Assembly (NCBI RefSeq): GCF_009389715.1
Contig: NC_052405.1
Span: 9,713,194-9,777,193 of the forward strand
From: Phoenix dactylifera
Lineage: Eukaryota > Streptophyta > Magnoliopsida > Arecales > Arecaceae
Length of the DNA stretch: 64,000 nt
Reading direction: 5' to 3'
Shown here: piece by piece, positions 10,888 through 24,598 of the stretch
Layout of the letters: each line of letters begins with the position of its first letter
Position numbering within the stretch: the first letter of the stretch is position 1
Translations under genes and position numbers: made by a program
The notes under the pieces: generated by a model
Database searches by the model: none
What the model was told of the DNA's origin: nothing
What the model saw: the letters and a program-made list of their open reading frames with translations, nothing else

Positions 10888-13800
10888 ATGGGGAGGGGGA
10901 AGATTGAGATCAAGAGAATTGAGAAAACTACAAACCGCCAAGTGACCTTCTGCAAGAGGAGGAATGGTTTGCTGAAGAAAGCCTATGAATTGTCGGTTCT
11001 TTGTGATGTGGAGGTCGCCCTCATTATCTTCTCAAGTCGAGGCCGCCTTTATGAGTACTCCAATAACAGGTGTGCATATGTGGATGTGAGGTGATTTGTA
11101 TCAATTTCCATCTTTCATGTTCCCTTTTTCCAAAGAAAAATCTTATGGTCTATGTTAAGGAGTGAGGCAAATAAAATTAAAGAAAGTAATTTAGGGTCAC
11201 AGTAGCAACTTGAACTACCTTATTTATTATATTCAGGGTGTTCATTTTGTTGCTTAATATAAAATGCGAAAGTTTTGGCAAGAAATGCCAACTCCAAGAT
11301 TACTTGATCGCTCTTTTCCATAAATAATGTTTCAGTGAAAATTCTTCTGGGAGATAATTTTAGCCCGTTGACACCATTTTCTTATTCATCGTGTGGTAAA
11401 AAAAAATGAAATAGAATATGAATCTGAAGTAGAGAAATCTGTCTAAGGATTTTACTTTGTCAGTTAGTCTTGAGTTAGTTCCAACCATGTGCATAATATT
11501 TGCTTTTTGTCTTTCTTGAGGAGAAGAGGAAACGAAAGCGAGTCACAAATCTTGATAGATAATTTTTTTTCTTTTACTTCTGCTGGGTTTTCGCTCATGA
11601 TATTATTTTGCATCATTTCTTGAATTGTTAGACAAAGAAGACATGACATACGTGAAGTTGAAGTAGTTTGTATTCTTGTTTGTTCCTCCTAAAGTAGAAA
11701 ATATTTGTTCTTTTTTTTTAATCCTATGGTCTTCCTAGACATATTGCCCAGTTTATGCTTGTTTTGGCTTGGGAATTTTCTGTATCTTCTGATGAGTAGA
11801 ACTATTGATTGGTGTTTGCAGTGAAGGATTTTTCCTAGTCTTTTACTTTTAACAATTGCAGCGTCTTCTGGATTGAGCTTGCTCCTTACATGCCATTTCT
11901 AAACTGTGCTTCAGCTGACCATTTTAAGATCTTGAAAAAAATCATACCGTTGGCAGTGTCTTAAAGAAACTCCTTCTTAGCATATGAAGAGAAAACCTAG
12001 CTCACCACCATTCAGGTCGACCCAAAGTAACACGTTTAGGGCTTATCTTCTTCGCTTTCCTTCCTCTTTGCCCTTTCTTCTCTTGTATAACTGGTTTAAA
12101 CCTGTCCTGGCCCACTCTCCCCACTCCCCCTGCCTATCTTGCGTAACTTTGTGTTGGGTTGCAGTGGGTTTACTCATTTACTCGATTTCCTCTTTTAGAA
12201 GTTGAATAATTCGATCCTTCTGATAGAATGGAAAGTAAAAGTGGTCATATTTTTTCTATTACAGCAGGAAGTGATTAATTAGTTGTGATGCTTGGACTAC
12301 AATTGCTACAAAAGGGCCTTCAATAGCAAGCTAGATCACCCTTTGAATGGATCAAATACTACTTGCAATATCAATGAGCCCTAAGATAGCTCCTAAACCA
12401 GAAACTTCTTTTGTACCCATCATTTATTTACCAACAGGGGTTAGCTCACTTTACATATATAGCTTATACACTGGACCCTTTCTCTCCCCTTCCTTCTTCT
12501 TTTCTTTTTTTTTGATACAGACTCTCCTTCCTTCGGATGGCTATATATCTCTAATGTTGTTCTCGCTTCCCTGCATCATCATCGTCTCATCAAAGCCTTC
12601 AGCAGTTCAGTCCCTCTCTGAAAACCACGTTCAGTTTCCCCTAAAATCTCCGGCAACTTTGCTCCAAGACCCACCTTTCCAATATCTCCTCCCCCTCTTC
12701 TTTGAAAATTCCAAAACCCTAGTTATTTTCTCCGAACATAAGCACTTTATTTTCTTAGGGTTTCGCCCCGCCTAGCACCAAGATGGAAACTGTGGCCACC
12801 TCCTGCCAGGTTTCTTTTACGGTGCTGAAGGGTGAAAACCTTTCCCCATATCTGTCTCTCCCCCTCCGCATCCACATGTCCTTTCCCTCAGAGCGCTTTT
12901 AATTGAAAAGCTACGGTGCGGTTCATTCCTAGTGAGACATCTGTACTGTACTAAGTGATGATGATTACTTTTGAACGGAGGGGGAGGCTTTTGGCTTCGT
13001 GGTTGGGCAACTCACTGGTGCGTGGGGTTATTTCCTGCCGGGCCCTACATCCATTCACGTCACTTCCGAACTCGTGGTGTCGTCTGCTTATTCGTATTCT
13101 CCCAAGGCTGTCTCTTATCTTGTTCCTCTTTTGACAAAACCTTAGCATTGTCGCTGGGTTTTATGATAGAATTATTGTTAAATAAGAAGTTTCGAATTTT
13201 CTTCCACAATGGAAGGTGCGCTTTAAATTGTTTATTCTTTTCTTGGTTTTAAGCATGTCAAGGTTTTATTTCTCTATAAAATATATATCTACATATTTGG
13301 ACGGTAGTTGTTTTTTCTGGCTAACAATCTTAAATTTATCTGCTATCCAAGTGTTTCCCTGCAGGCAAACGTAAGCAATAGATTGTTTTCGCCCTTTGTT
13401 TGATGCTTTTCAATATATTCTTCATCTCTTTCCGAAGATATATCTGTTTATTTGGATGGTGGACATAATTTGGCTAACAGCCTTGTCTTCATCTGCTATC
13501 TAGTCCATCGCTACTCTTCAAAAGTTACCTCAACCTTATCTTCAAATTTTTAACCTTTACCAAATGAAAGTTGTGGAATCTATTTACTCAAATTATTTAT
13601 GGAAGTTAAATTTTATGTGCATGTGTCTAAGAGCTTTTTCTGCTTGAGGAACGTTATCTGAAGAAACTTTAGCAAAATGCTGCAAGTCAGAGGCATCTGA
13701 CCTTAGATGGGAGATCGAGTAACACAGCATTGCCACAGTTTGAAAGAGAGGATCTGATAAAAGTAGAACTGATATCGGAGGATCTTAAAACTTATACTAT

Positions 13801-16800
13801 GGATCAATATGTGAAGTTATTCTGTGAGAGGAGACAATTTGGAGAGCCAAGGCTTGTTAAAATATAAAGATGTGGAGATATCCTAGAAAGATGTGGAGAT
13901 TAATATATATGGATTTTCTAAAATGCTGGGGTACGAGTTACTGATTAGTTAGTCCTATATTTTCCTTCAACGACCGCGACCTAAGGTTTCGGAGTCACAC
14001 CTTCGATTCTTTCTAGGGTTTCCTTTAACCTGGGTGCTCCCTCTAGCCTCTGCATGCTCCTGAGTGTGGGTTGCAAATATGATATGGCATCGTTGCAGTA
14101 GCTTTGTAGGTGAATAAGCTTCGAAGGGGAAGATTTGCCGGTTTCGTTCTTTCCACAGACTCCGGCAGGCCGTCGAAACTAGGCAGCACCGCACAGGCTT
14201 CAGAACAGATCTAGGTAGCTGCTTCCGCCATTGTGTCCATAGCTCTTCCACGGACAATGGAAGAGTAGGAACCGATAAGTTTTGCAAGATTTGCAAGATT
14301 TGCTTCCAGAATAGTTGAGCGTATGCCTAACCTAAGAAGAGATGATTTGGGTTCTCCTCTTATTCTCCGCGTAGAATGCAAGAAGGTGGAGCTTGTTTCT
14401 TAGGTTTTTCGCTGCAGGAATTCTGTTATATGTGATGGGAGATTCAATTGAAGATTTTCACTTTCTCCGGGAGGGGGGAAGCTTCCAGTTAGCTTTTGCC
14501 AACTGAGAAAGGACACCTCCATCACTGAAGAACTTATAACAGTGATTAACCGTGAAGGTGCTTCCCCATTTCCACGTCACTGTATTAGGTTCTACTGAGA
14601 CTTCCACCTTGTTGAGTCGGCCTGAGAGTTGGCGGAGTTCCTCTTCACCTCTTGATCATAGATTATCTCGGAAAAGGTTTCTCTACTGCCCAGAGAATCA
14701 GCCACTGTGACGCTAGGTTCGGACGTTAGTAGAAACTGGCTTGGGAATGCTAGTTTCAGAGGTTCCTCTGCTATCCATTGGTCGTGCCAAAATGCCACTT
14801 GTTTGCCATCCCCTATCTTGGAAGGTTACGCAGAAGTTAAATAAGGAATGGACCTTTAATTAGGACGCTCTTCCAGGCACCTCTGAGATTGCTCGAAGGT
14901 GTTTTGAGTTGGAGGTTTGTTCCTCATCCTTGGAAGTCAGCCCCATGCCATTTTCCAACAGCAGAATATTGACCTTATCTATTCCTTATATTAACCATCC
15001 TCCACTTCACCGATGACAAGCTATGACATGGTTGAGATGAACACTAGCCAGTGTCACACAGTAGCATGGATTTAGAGGTGGTGGAAATAACAGATTTGTA
15101 TTTTTTTCATATCACCTGAGAAACTGCGTGTGTATTTAACTATCAGTATTTTTCTGAGAAGATCAATTATTAGCACTTCGTTATGAAACAATCTTAATAT
15201 TTGTAGCTGAGAGTGTGGCAAGATCAAGACATATGCTTTTATTAAGCTTCATTATCATTATGTTAGGATTTGATTATTGTAGAGAACTACGTGTTATTTC
15301 TATTAACTCTGAAACCACATGGAATTTCTTTTAGCATCCCCTTATTTGACCTAGGTAGACTAACTCTTTTTTTTAATATATTATATATTCGATCTACCCT
15401 ATTGATATGCTATCTTAATCCTGTCTTCTAGTGATAACTTCATAATGTATGTCAGACAATTTGAAATGCTGACATGAACTGTGATACCGATTCTTGTCCT
15501 ATAGTGTCCTCAACCCCACATGAAAATTTAAAACCAAAATAATGCATCTCGGTGAAGCCCGTATTTTGATGCTAACCAGTAGCAGATACAAGGTATTCGG
15601 TCCTTCTCCTTTCTCAAGAACATGTCCTATCAGAAGTCATTTATATGATATTCTAATCACATTGAAAAATATTGAAACATCGATATACATCCTTTTCTTT
15701 TCCACTTCCTACCTCCTATCTTAGAATATACCGATTTCTACAGAAATGAAGATATCAGATGGAAGAGATGCCTAATTTGTTGCACATTTTCATTATAATT
15801 TTATCTATTTTAAAGAATATTCAAACACCAGTCCTAATATTACCTTGTCTCTACGCCTGTGTGGTTGTGCAAGTGGATTGAGAGTGACTTTCAGGCACTT
15901 TCTGAAAGTGGCATTTCAAAAAGCTATCTTTTTGAAAGTGAGCACTTCTACTATTTAGTTTGCTGCGAAAAATAAAAAATACACTTTGATGGCTTTAGGT
16001 GTTTGATTGAATGGTGTAGAAAGTCACTTCCAACGACTTGGTTAGTTTGGATGGTGAGATTACCCCGTGTTAGTGAATTAATCTCCCTTTTACTAATAAC
16101 ATGAATAAAGTATTTTATACAACATATATTGATATATCAAAATATTATTATATTATAAAAATATTCATGATATTTAGATAATATTATATATTTCTTAATA
16201 TATAATAATAGTATGAGAATGTGTTGAATGAATTAATTATTATTATCATATTATTTTTTATTCTATCAATACTTAAATAATATTACTAATCATATGCAAT
16301 GTGAACTCAGCCATGCTCTGGTTAATTAAAATAATAATTTGGAAACTAATTATTTTGTTGATCTCTAAGTATTACAAATTAATATCTAATATAAATTTAT
16401 AAAATAATCAAGTATTTCTTATTAAAATAATACTATTTTATTATGGCTTATATTGGTTTTCACTGTTGAAAACACTAGTCAATTTCAATAATAATAAGGA
16501 ATTTAAACATTCTTATTTATTGTACTAATTATTAATTATTGAGTAAAATTTATTACTTTATTGGTAATTATTTTATGTTTTTTATGTTTTTACAAGTTGG
16601 CATCCATGAAGTCATGAGCAAACATTTTAATTGTCAAAGTTACATGAATGAAGAGCTAGATTAAAAGAGGTGATGATTAACCAAATACACATATAAATTT
16701 CTACATATTATTAAAGATGTAACACATTACAAGGAGGAGGAACTCCAAAACCCCAATGCCCAATGCATGCCTCATTTAACATCTTCAGACATTTAAAACC

Positions 16801-19800
16801 CATATATAGCAATAAAATTGATTTACAGCACATCATGTACAAAGTTTATCGCTTCGTAGTGAAGCATCCATATAGTCTTTTTTTTTCATTTCTTATGTAA
16901 ACCTAAAAACAAGTAAAAATAAAATACAAGCAATAAGATATGTTCAATAAAAAAGCAATAAGATATGGGGTTCATATGGATTGGACGAGCTATGATTGTG
17001 AGGGCTCTGAACATCAATAATGCTGAAAAAATATCTAAGCTTTTTCTGTCAACTCTATCCATGCCACTCTATTGATTATTGCCCTATAGATGGTGGCTTC
17101 AATGGCTACCACATATTTATCATCAAAGTGAACGGCTATATTTGTACCCATATTTTTTAATGAATACAAATACGAATACGAATATTAAATGGATATCAAA
17201 ATTAATATCCATATTTATTCTAAATAGATATGGATACAAATCAAATATTAAGCATATCCATATTTGTTATAAACAGATATGGATACGGATTGGATATTAA
17301 ACATATCTATATTTTTTTATCTAAATACGGATATAAATCAAATACTTTTGTGGATATTAATCAAATTTAAGCAAAATTCAATGATGAAAACTAGCAATAA
17401 AGATATGATTGTAAAAGAAAGATTCAAGTAAAAATATAATTTTAATAAGCATTTATCAATATTAAAAACTAACAATTTCATAAAAAATATATTGTTAAGG
17501 GTTGCTCATCACCGAAGTAAACGAGATCTATAGTGCCTCAAAAGCATCTCACGGTTGTCGCTTGTTGCAATCGCCAGATGAAAACTAGAAAGTGAATAGA
17601 ATCTTCGAAACCTTTGTTGCTTAAAGACGATGAAGAGGAAAGACGGACAAAATAAATGGACAAGAGGTTCGAAACTTTCAAGTGTGCGAGATGTTTCGAA
17701 GAATTTTATTCGAATCAGGTATTTTGTATTCGGATAACTGTCTTAAGTGACGGTCATCCGATATCTTGATTTCTTTTGGTTTGGGTTTGTTTAATCACTT
17801 AATTGGTTTTTTGATTTAATTTAACTTAAAATTCTTTTCACTTATCCTTGTTATGCAGATATTCTAATCTGGATCCAAATCCAGAAAAATTAGGTGTATC
17901 TGCATTTGTATCCATATTTGAGAAATTTTTGAACTTACTATTCGGATTCGTATCCGACTCCGACTGAACTAAAAGAATAGCATCTGAATCTGACCTAAAT
18001 CAAATACAGAAACAGATATGGTCGGATATAATCCAACTTGCTATCAACCCTATAAATAAGATCAGCCCAAGTTTTAGCATGACAACAGCCTGTAAACAAT
18101 TGCCACCATCCACATATCTTCTCAGCCATCAACTAGTATCCAAACAAGAAGATATACAATCAGCTGGCAACAATTTGCCAACCTATCAAGATATACATAT
18201 AATTTCATGACAACAAAGTAGAAGGCTACTTCACTTCTGTTTCAACACATACCACTAATAAAGTCCACATAAAACAATGTATCCCACAGCATAACCAAAT
18301 CTATGAAAAGGCTAAAAACAAGGCCTCATGTTCAAACTAATAAGTAGCAAAACAAATAATAAATATGAGAATAAGGCAACAAACCAAGTATGTAGATCCA
18401 TGTGTATATAAGAAGATCATTGACTTAGAGTTTAAGAGTCCGTGCCATTGAAATCCATTGAAAAAGAACCCCTTACGTAGTTCCTCCAAGGGGCTAACTC
18501 CTTAAGCTCCTCCCATCATCATTGGCTCATATGCAATTTGGTGGTTGCAATGATGCCACATATATCCCCCTCCAAGTTGCAACCATGTAGAGGTGACCAA
18601 CAAACTTATAAAGAAGGTATTGAAGATCATATACACAACTGTCATCATAACCCATGAACAAATAAAAAAAAAACAAACCATATTTAAACCATATAATCCA
18701 TCACAAAAAAAAAAACATGATATTAATCTTCCAATGAACCTGTCAACAATTATAGAAGCCAAATAGTGACCAACAAGTAAACATAAAAAAATCATCGTAG
18801 AGGAAAAAATGTTTGGTAAACAAAATTAAAATATTGCAACAGCAAAATTTTGCTCTATAATATGGTATGTTCATCAAAGTCATTGCTGAATGAATGCATG
18901 ATGGAAAAAATTAGCAAAACTCACTTTACAAAAGCAATATAAAGAAGGCAACTTAAGTTTTAGATAGACCTTGAAGTGTGGATTATGAAATGGTGTCATG
19001 CACCTCTCTTTTCCACTTGATGTTTTTTGTTTCTAAAAATTGTGAGATATGAGGTAGGATGTTTACTATCCTTTAGGCTTTAGATCCATTTAGTAGGCTT
19101 CCATAAAGTGTTTTAAGGTTAAATTTATCACTTGCAAATTACAATTGTTTATTCAAGAAAAAAAAGAGTAAGAATGTTGCAAGCAAGGATATGCTTAAGT
19201 AATTGCATGCCACTTCTAAAGGGGAAAGTTCTAATTTTGAACCTTGATAGGTTTGCCAAAGTGGTTTGACATGGATAATTATTCCATCGTTTCTTCAACA
19301 TTATTATTTTCCAAGAAAAGAAAGAAGCCGGTGTCTTTGTTTTAGGACTTCTCGTGATTATATATTTGTGAATCATTTTAAATCAAGTTTACTATGTGGT
19401 CAATAGTCTACCATTTATTTCTATGGACAGCAAGGGCCTAGTACTCTACTTTTAGAAGTGCTCCGGCTTCTTACTTCTCAAATTAAATGTAGTCATGTAT
19501 ATTAACATTTAAAGTGATACTTAAAGATTTGTGCACGGAATTAAGCCTCCTGGATTTCAAACATGTATCTGATGGAGTATGCTATTTGTATCTGAAGAAT
19601 AATATTAATGATAATAGATATCTCGTCTAAGATCATCTTAACTAAAATCCTAATAATCCTGTCTATGACTTGTTGAAGATGTTGAATCACGTGATTCTAA
19701 ATTCAACAGCATCAAGAACTCCCAGTGCTGCTCAAGATTCAATAAAAGTAGATTTTTCTTTTTAAATTGTGTAATGAAATTTTTTGAGATAGGGCCATGG

Positions 19801-22800
19801 AGACCTTTTACTTATTACTTCAAGATAAAGTCTTCAGGCAATTTCAATAACAAATATTAAACATAGCCATTCCTTTCTATAGCTCTGGGCATATGCAACT
19901 TTTGTACAAATAGATTCTTTTGGTGTTATGCGAAGGCATAATATACAATCGTTTTGAGGTTTCTTTTTTCCTTCTAGTGTGACATGCATATGAAAAATGT
20001 TCCATGTTTCGGTCATTTATATATACAAATTTGGTTACATCAAAAGAAGAAGTTTTGTTCCAAAAAAAAGAAGAAAATTAATGTTGTGGTATACATTTAT
20101 GATTAGAGCAACATTATGAAATTGTATACTGATTTTGTTGCATAGAATCTTAATCCATGTAATAGTAACCTCTATACACCATTTACTTCTTGTTAAGAAA
20201 GTGGTGCCATTTGAGCTATATTTCCGTAAGTAGAAGTTAAACTAATTTGAAAAGTTTGAGCGCCCACAAAAATTATATTTAATCATTATTACGGTTTATT
20301 TGTCTCTCTCCTCTAGGCTTCTTCGGTTCACCTCTAATTTCATCTTTTGATACTTATTAAAAGCATTGGCTAGATACAATTAAGTGTGATCGATCTTTCT
20401 TATTCTCAGTTGATTTATGTTACACAGAAATAAATATTACATAACGTGTGTATATGAATTTTTTCAGCATCAAATCAACTATTGAGAGATACAAGAAGGC
20501 AAGTGCTGATAGTTCAAATTCAGGTTCTATTATAGAAGTTAATTCTCAAGTAAGTGAATTTTTCCCCTTCTGCTTACATTTTATCAATTCCTGCTACACC
20601 ATTCCAGGTTAGCAGCTTCATAGAATTGATAAAAGGGTTTGTCCATCTTTTGCATCAAGAAGCAGCTCTCATTATTAATAGACATTAATGATAATAATTT
20701 TTTATTATTATCATCTTTGCATATCTTCCTCAAATATCTTGAAATGGTATGTTCAATTTCTGTCTCTCTTTGATAGGGTCTATCATCTTTAACTAAAATT
20801 ATTAAAATAGAATCAAAATACTTATCATCCTACATATTTGATTTTAATGTTTTTAGAGAACAAATGATAAAGCTTGCCATAGTTTAACAAAGTGTAAGAT
20901 GGCTTTGATGGTTCACAAAAAATTACAAGCAATGTTTATGTGTTACTGTGAGTTACTACGAACAGAGTCTAGTTCAGTTTGCATTCTTTTCATTTGAAAA
21001 TTAGAAATCACTGCTTTCTAGATTTATACCTGATGTTTGATTTGAGAGCAAGTGGATGATATATCATAGATATGACCTTAGATGCAAATATGCTAGATAG
21101 CCATTTAACTGTGGTATGTATATAACTTGAATTGAAAGTTTGTGTTCAAGTACGTAGAGGTTTGATTTTTTGGTGGAGTTGTTATAAAGATCATAGTTTA
21201 TAAGAATATGGAAAGCTTAGTACCTTGTGCAAATACTTCGATCAAGCATAGACAAGAAAAACCAGTGTAAAATAATATTATGATTTTGCACTTCAATGAT
21301 TCTTTGTGGCATGACTTCAGGAATAATTGCTTTCATGTGCTATTAACATGTAATCATTGTAACCATGGAATGTGGCGAATCCTAACTAGGTAGATGGGGA
21401 TTGAGGGCTAGGGGATCTAAGGCTAGTCAGGTTTAAATTCGGTTAGGATACAGGCATGAGCTTACTAGGGTTTTGATATGTCCTGAAAGGATGAGGTTTC
21501 TAGGATGTAGGAATCCTTGCTTCTTGGAGGGTGCCTGAGCATGTCTACAGCCTGCTATGAATGTATCACCATGAAATGCAAATTAGAGAAGGTAAAAATA
21601 TTACAGTCATCCCTGAGAAATAGAATTTGAGGAAAAAAATCTTGAGGTCACAACCCAGTATGGAAAAGATGGTAGGACAGTCAAAATTTCAGTTTGCAGA
21701 AAGCTATTTTTCATCTTGCGGTTCTGTTGTTCTCAAAGCAACCAACTACTAAACTGCACGGCCTAATGACAAGCATGCTTCATTAAAAGAAAAGGGAGCT
21801 ATGAAAGTTGATGTCGAACCCTTCCGATAATGGTTGTGTTATTAACTAATTGAAAACAAATTATATTGAACTATCAAAGAAAAGCCACTACTAGAAGGTG
21901 TCATAATGCCCATCAGGTTAATTCATCATTAACAAGGCAGCAAGATGAATTCCTAAGTCATTACCTGGGGCCAACAACAGTCTAAAATCCATTGATTTCA
22001 ATAAAACTGTTGTTATCATTTGGTCATCCAAATTCTCCATTTATGGCTTCATAATCAGTTCTTGTTTTTTAATTTTTGCAATTACAGAGGATATGCGTGA
22101 GAACCCATGCAGAGGTGTGTTTTCCTGGGTTGTTCCAATATACTTCCAAGGTTTGAATCTGAGATCTTGGGTGACATCGACGTTATGAATGCAAGAAGTG
22201 CAACCACCTGTTAGCAGATACCAATAGTATATCCGTATTACTGGTTGGAAGTCATGCCCCAGGTTTTTATTGGCATTAGTGTGTCCCTTTCAGCTTAATA
22301 ACTTATGGCAAGTTTGATGATATTCTTGGCATTGCATCCATCTGTTTTTGAAACAAAGATTGTGATATTAAGTAGTTGATAGTCCTTTCTTTTCTCAGAT
22401 AAGAAAGTAGATAGCTAGATATAAAATAGTGAATTGCAACATCGGAATATCAAAGTTAGCTCACCAGGATGCCTATTGCTAAATTACAGAGAAATGGCAA
22501 TATTAAACAGCAGGAAAATTTAGAGACCAACTAGGTGGAATACTGATTCCTGGTTCTTCCACTTTCCTCTCACAAATACACCTTCAATAGTTTTGAGGAA
22601 TGTTTTCATTATCTTACATCCTAAATACCCGTTCCATAGTTTTGCTAAATATTTTCATTATCTTACATCCTCACAGAAGAACTAAACAAGGCATGGCTAG
22701 AGGTTTGCATGCCTATTATTTCTATGACCTCTATTTCACTCCATAACAAATGACTGAAAAGAGAATCGAGCACATAAACATGAGCAATCCTTCTTCCTGA

Positions 22801-24598
22801 ACACTGATAGCAGCTTTTAGAAAAAGAAAGAAAGAAAATTAAGATCCATCTGACTGTCTTTCCATCTTGCTGATGTGAATGCAGCAATATTATCAGCAAG
22901 AATCAGCAAAATTGCGCCGCCAGATTCAGATATTACAAAATGCAAATCGGTACACCCATTATCTTATAACTAATATGAGTTAGATATAATGGGAAAAACT
23001 CCCGTATTTTCAGAGGGAAGAAAAAAGTCTCTATCTAAAGAATGAATAATTTAAGGTTACTTCTGCTGCTAATTGTATCACCAGTTTTTTTTCCCAGGCA
23101 CTTGATGGGTGATGCTCTGAGTTCTTTGAGTGTGAAGGAACTTAGGCAACTTGAAAACCGACTTGAAAGAGGCATCACAAGGATCAGATCAAAGAAGGTA
23201 CTCTACATAAGATCGTCGCCCTACCATTTGATTTGCTAGATATGTTGGACCTTTCTATTCAGAGAGTATAAGATTATGTAGAAAAAATCTATTTGATCAG
23301 CTGAGCAAGCACAATGATATTAAACTTTCGGTCTTTATTCTTAGTCATGTAAAGCTTGGAGTCATTTTGGAAAGAAATTTTTAATCACACAACTTTTAAT
23401 AGGTTTAGAAAGATTACATGTATATGAGTGTCCTTTTGCATTTTGGTCCCAACTAACCTAGTTCGTTTTTTCTTAACAGCATGAGTTGTTGTTTGCAGAG
23501 ATTGAGAACATGCAGAGAAGGGTAACATCACTTCCCCATAATCAATGGTTCTTCTCTTTTATTTTTAGCTGTTCCCTCCTGAGTTATGTTCTTTTGTAAC
23601 TTCAGGAAGTGGAGCTTCAAAATGATAATATGTACCTCAGAGCCAAGGTAAGAGCAACAGGGAAGCCTCTTCTAAACTGAAGAACTTGATTCTACTTAAT
23701 CATTTGCTTTATCTTAATAATTAAATAAATCAAGGACTTTAATAAGCCTGAGACCAATAATCTTTTCTCATAGGCATAGTATGGAATACAATACATCATT
23801 TTCTTGTTTGATTCAATCCTGACAGAAAATGGCACATGAATTTGAATATTGTAATCAATTGGCATATTCTCTGTGCTGTAACCTCAACTGAGCTGCCAAA
23901 AACAATAAAGGAAATAAAGCAGTTCAAAGACTAAAAGTTGTAAATGAGACAGCAGAGGATTCTATAGTTTTGCTCAGATGAATTCAAGTCATTCCAGTCA
24001 TAGTTATTGCGCCACCAGCTGCAATGACCAACATTGATGCTAGACAAAGGCATCAAGTATCATGATAGGTGCAAGAACGGATTTCACTACTTGCAGATCT
24101 TCAGCATGAAGTCATTACCGAAAAACTGGAACCTCATAAAAGTGCCTGTTTTCCCTTCAATTAGTTCCAAAGTTCTACAGAGAGTTTATCCTTTTGCAGT
24201 TTTCAGGTCGTGGAGGTTATTTGAAAATAATTCCCAACATGAAGTATATAGAAAGCTTAAGTTGAAAATAATTCCTCAATCTGAGCTTTTTGCTCTTTTA
24301 TTAACAAAAGCCCAAACAAAGTCTCTGAATTTTGACTAAAACACTAAATTAGAAGAATTTGTCAGACTATATTCTACCTCTCATAATCCTTTAATGTATT
24401 CAGATTGCAGAGAATGAGCATGCAACACAGCAAGTAAGCATGGTACAAGCAGGACCTGAGTTTGATGCTCTTCCAGCATTTGATTCTAGGAACTACTATC
24501 ATGTCAATATGTTGGAGGCTGCAACCCACTACTTGCACCAACAAGATCAAACAGCTCTTCATCTTGGGTATGAAGCAAAAGCTGATCCTGCTGCTTAG
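10888..24598 (+). CDS. AGL11: D-lineage MIKC-type MADS-box transcription factor (AGL11/SEEDSTICK-like)
   Basis: Seven exons assemble in frame: 10888-11069, 20468-20549, 22885-22949, 23098-23197, 23480-23521, 23606-23647 and 24404-24598. They total 708 bp, or 235 residues. Exons 4-6 have the 100/42/42-bp sizes usual for this family, and all introns are GT-AG. Residues 1-60 are the MADS domain (starts [12 protein letters not shown]), then an I region, a K domain rich in charged heptads, and a C-terminus with AG motifs (NYYHVNMLE and ALHLGYE). The ovule-identity D lineage is suggested by the [14 protein letters not shown] segment and overall similarity to SHELL/STK. The role would be nuclear CArG-box binding and ovule, seed-coat and fruit-wall identity. 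Residues equivalent to L28 and K30, altered in oil-palm thin-shell alleles, are intact. K13 and V41 replace the usual N and A. The 9.4-kb intron 1 is typical of the clade and likely regulatory. A SHELL paralogue rather than SHELL itself is possible. Confidence 0.93.
12470..12765 (+). promoter_or_regulatory. CT-rich segment with paired telo-boxes in MADS intron 1
   Basis: A pyrimidine-rich stretch (runs of CT/TTC, so GA on the other strand) is followed by two inverted telo-box motifs: AAACCCTAG at 12714-12722 and TTAGGGTTT at 12755-12763. In Arabidopsis, telo-boxes together with GA repeats are features of Polycomb response elements, and GA-binding BPC proteins are known regulators of SEEDSTICK. 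An intronic silencer or enhancer is therefore plausible. Alternatively the segment is a captured housekeeping-gene leader, since such leaders share this composition and an ATG in good context follows at 12783. Confidence 0.33.
13967..14850 (-). mobile_element. LINE (non-LTR retrotransposon) fragment, end of ORF2
   Basis: On the minus strand, broken open frames resemble the C-terminal part of plant LINE reverse-transcriptase proteins. The frame 14798-14592 starts FWHDQW and contains PLKLAFP, as in the segment after the RT domain. The frame 14296-13967 carries [13 protein letters not shown], the conserved W-x-ERN-R-x-F block near the end of ORF2. The frames are interrupted by stops and a frame change, no poly-A tail is evident at the left end, and no target duplication was found. 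It is a dead, truncated copy lying antisense to the MADS gene in intron 1. Confidence 0.7.
17110..18055. mobile_element. Candidate non-autonomous DNA transposon with subterminal repeats
   Basis: The left part (about 17120-17370) is built of short variants of GGATATGGATAC / ATATCCATATTTG in both orientations. The right part (about 17850-18050) contains related GTATCCATATTTG, GGATTCGTATCCGA and CAGATATGGTCGGATA units, largely inverted relative to the left. The middle (about 17490-17830) is unrelated. Dense subterminal repeats of this kind flank several classes of plant cut-and-paste transposon. I see no transposase and could not fix exact ends or a target duplication. Confidence 0.4.
22573..22670 (+). 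repeat. Short tandem duplication, about 58-bp unit, in MADS intron 2
   Basis: Two adjacent units share TTC-A/C-ATAGTTTTG followed by ATTTTCATTATCTTACATCC (first with GTTTTC in place of ATTTTC). The second copy follows the first after a few bases. It lies in the intron between MADS exons 2 and 3. No function is evident. Confidence 0.6.
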
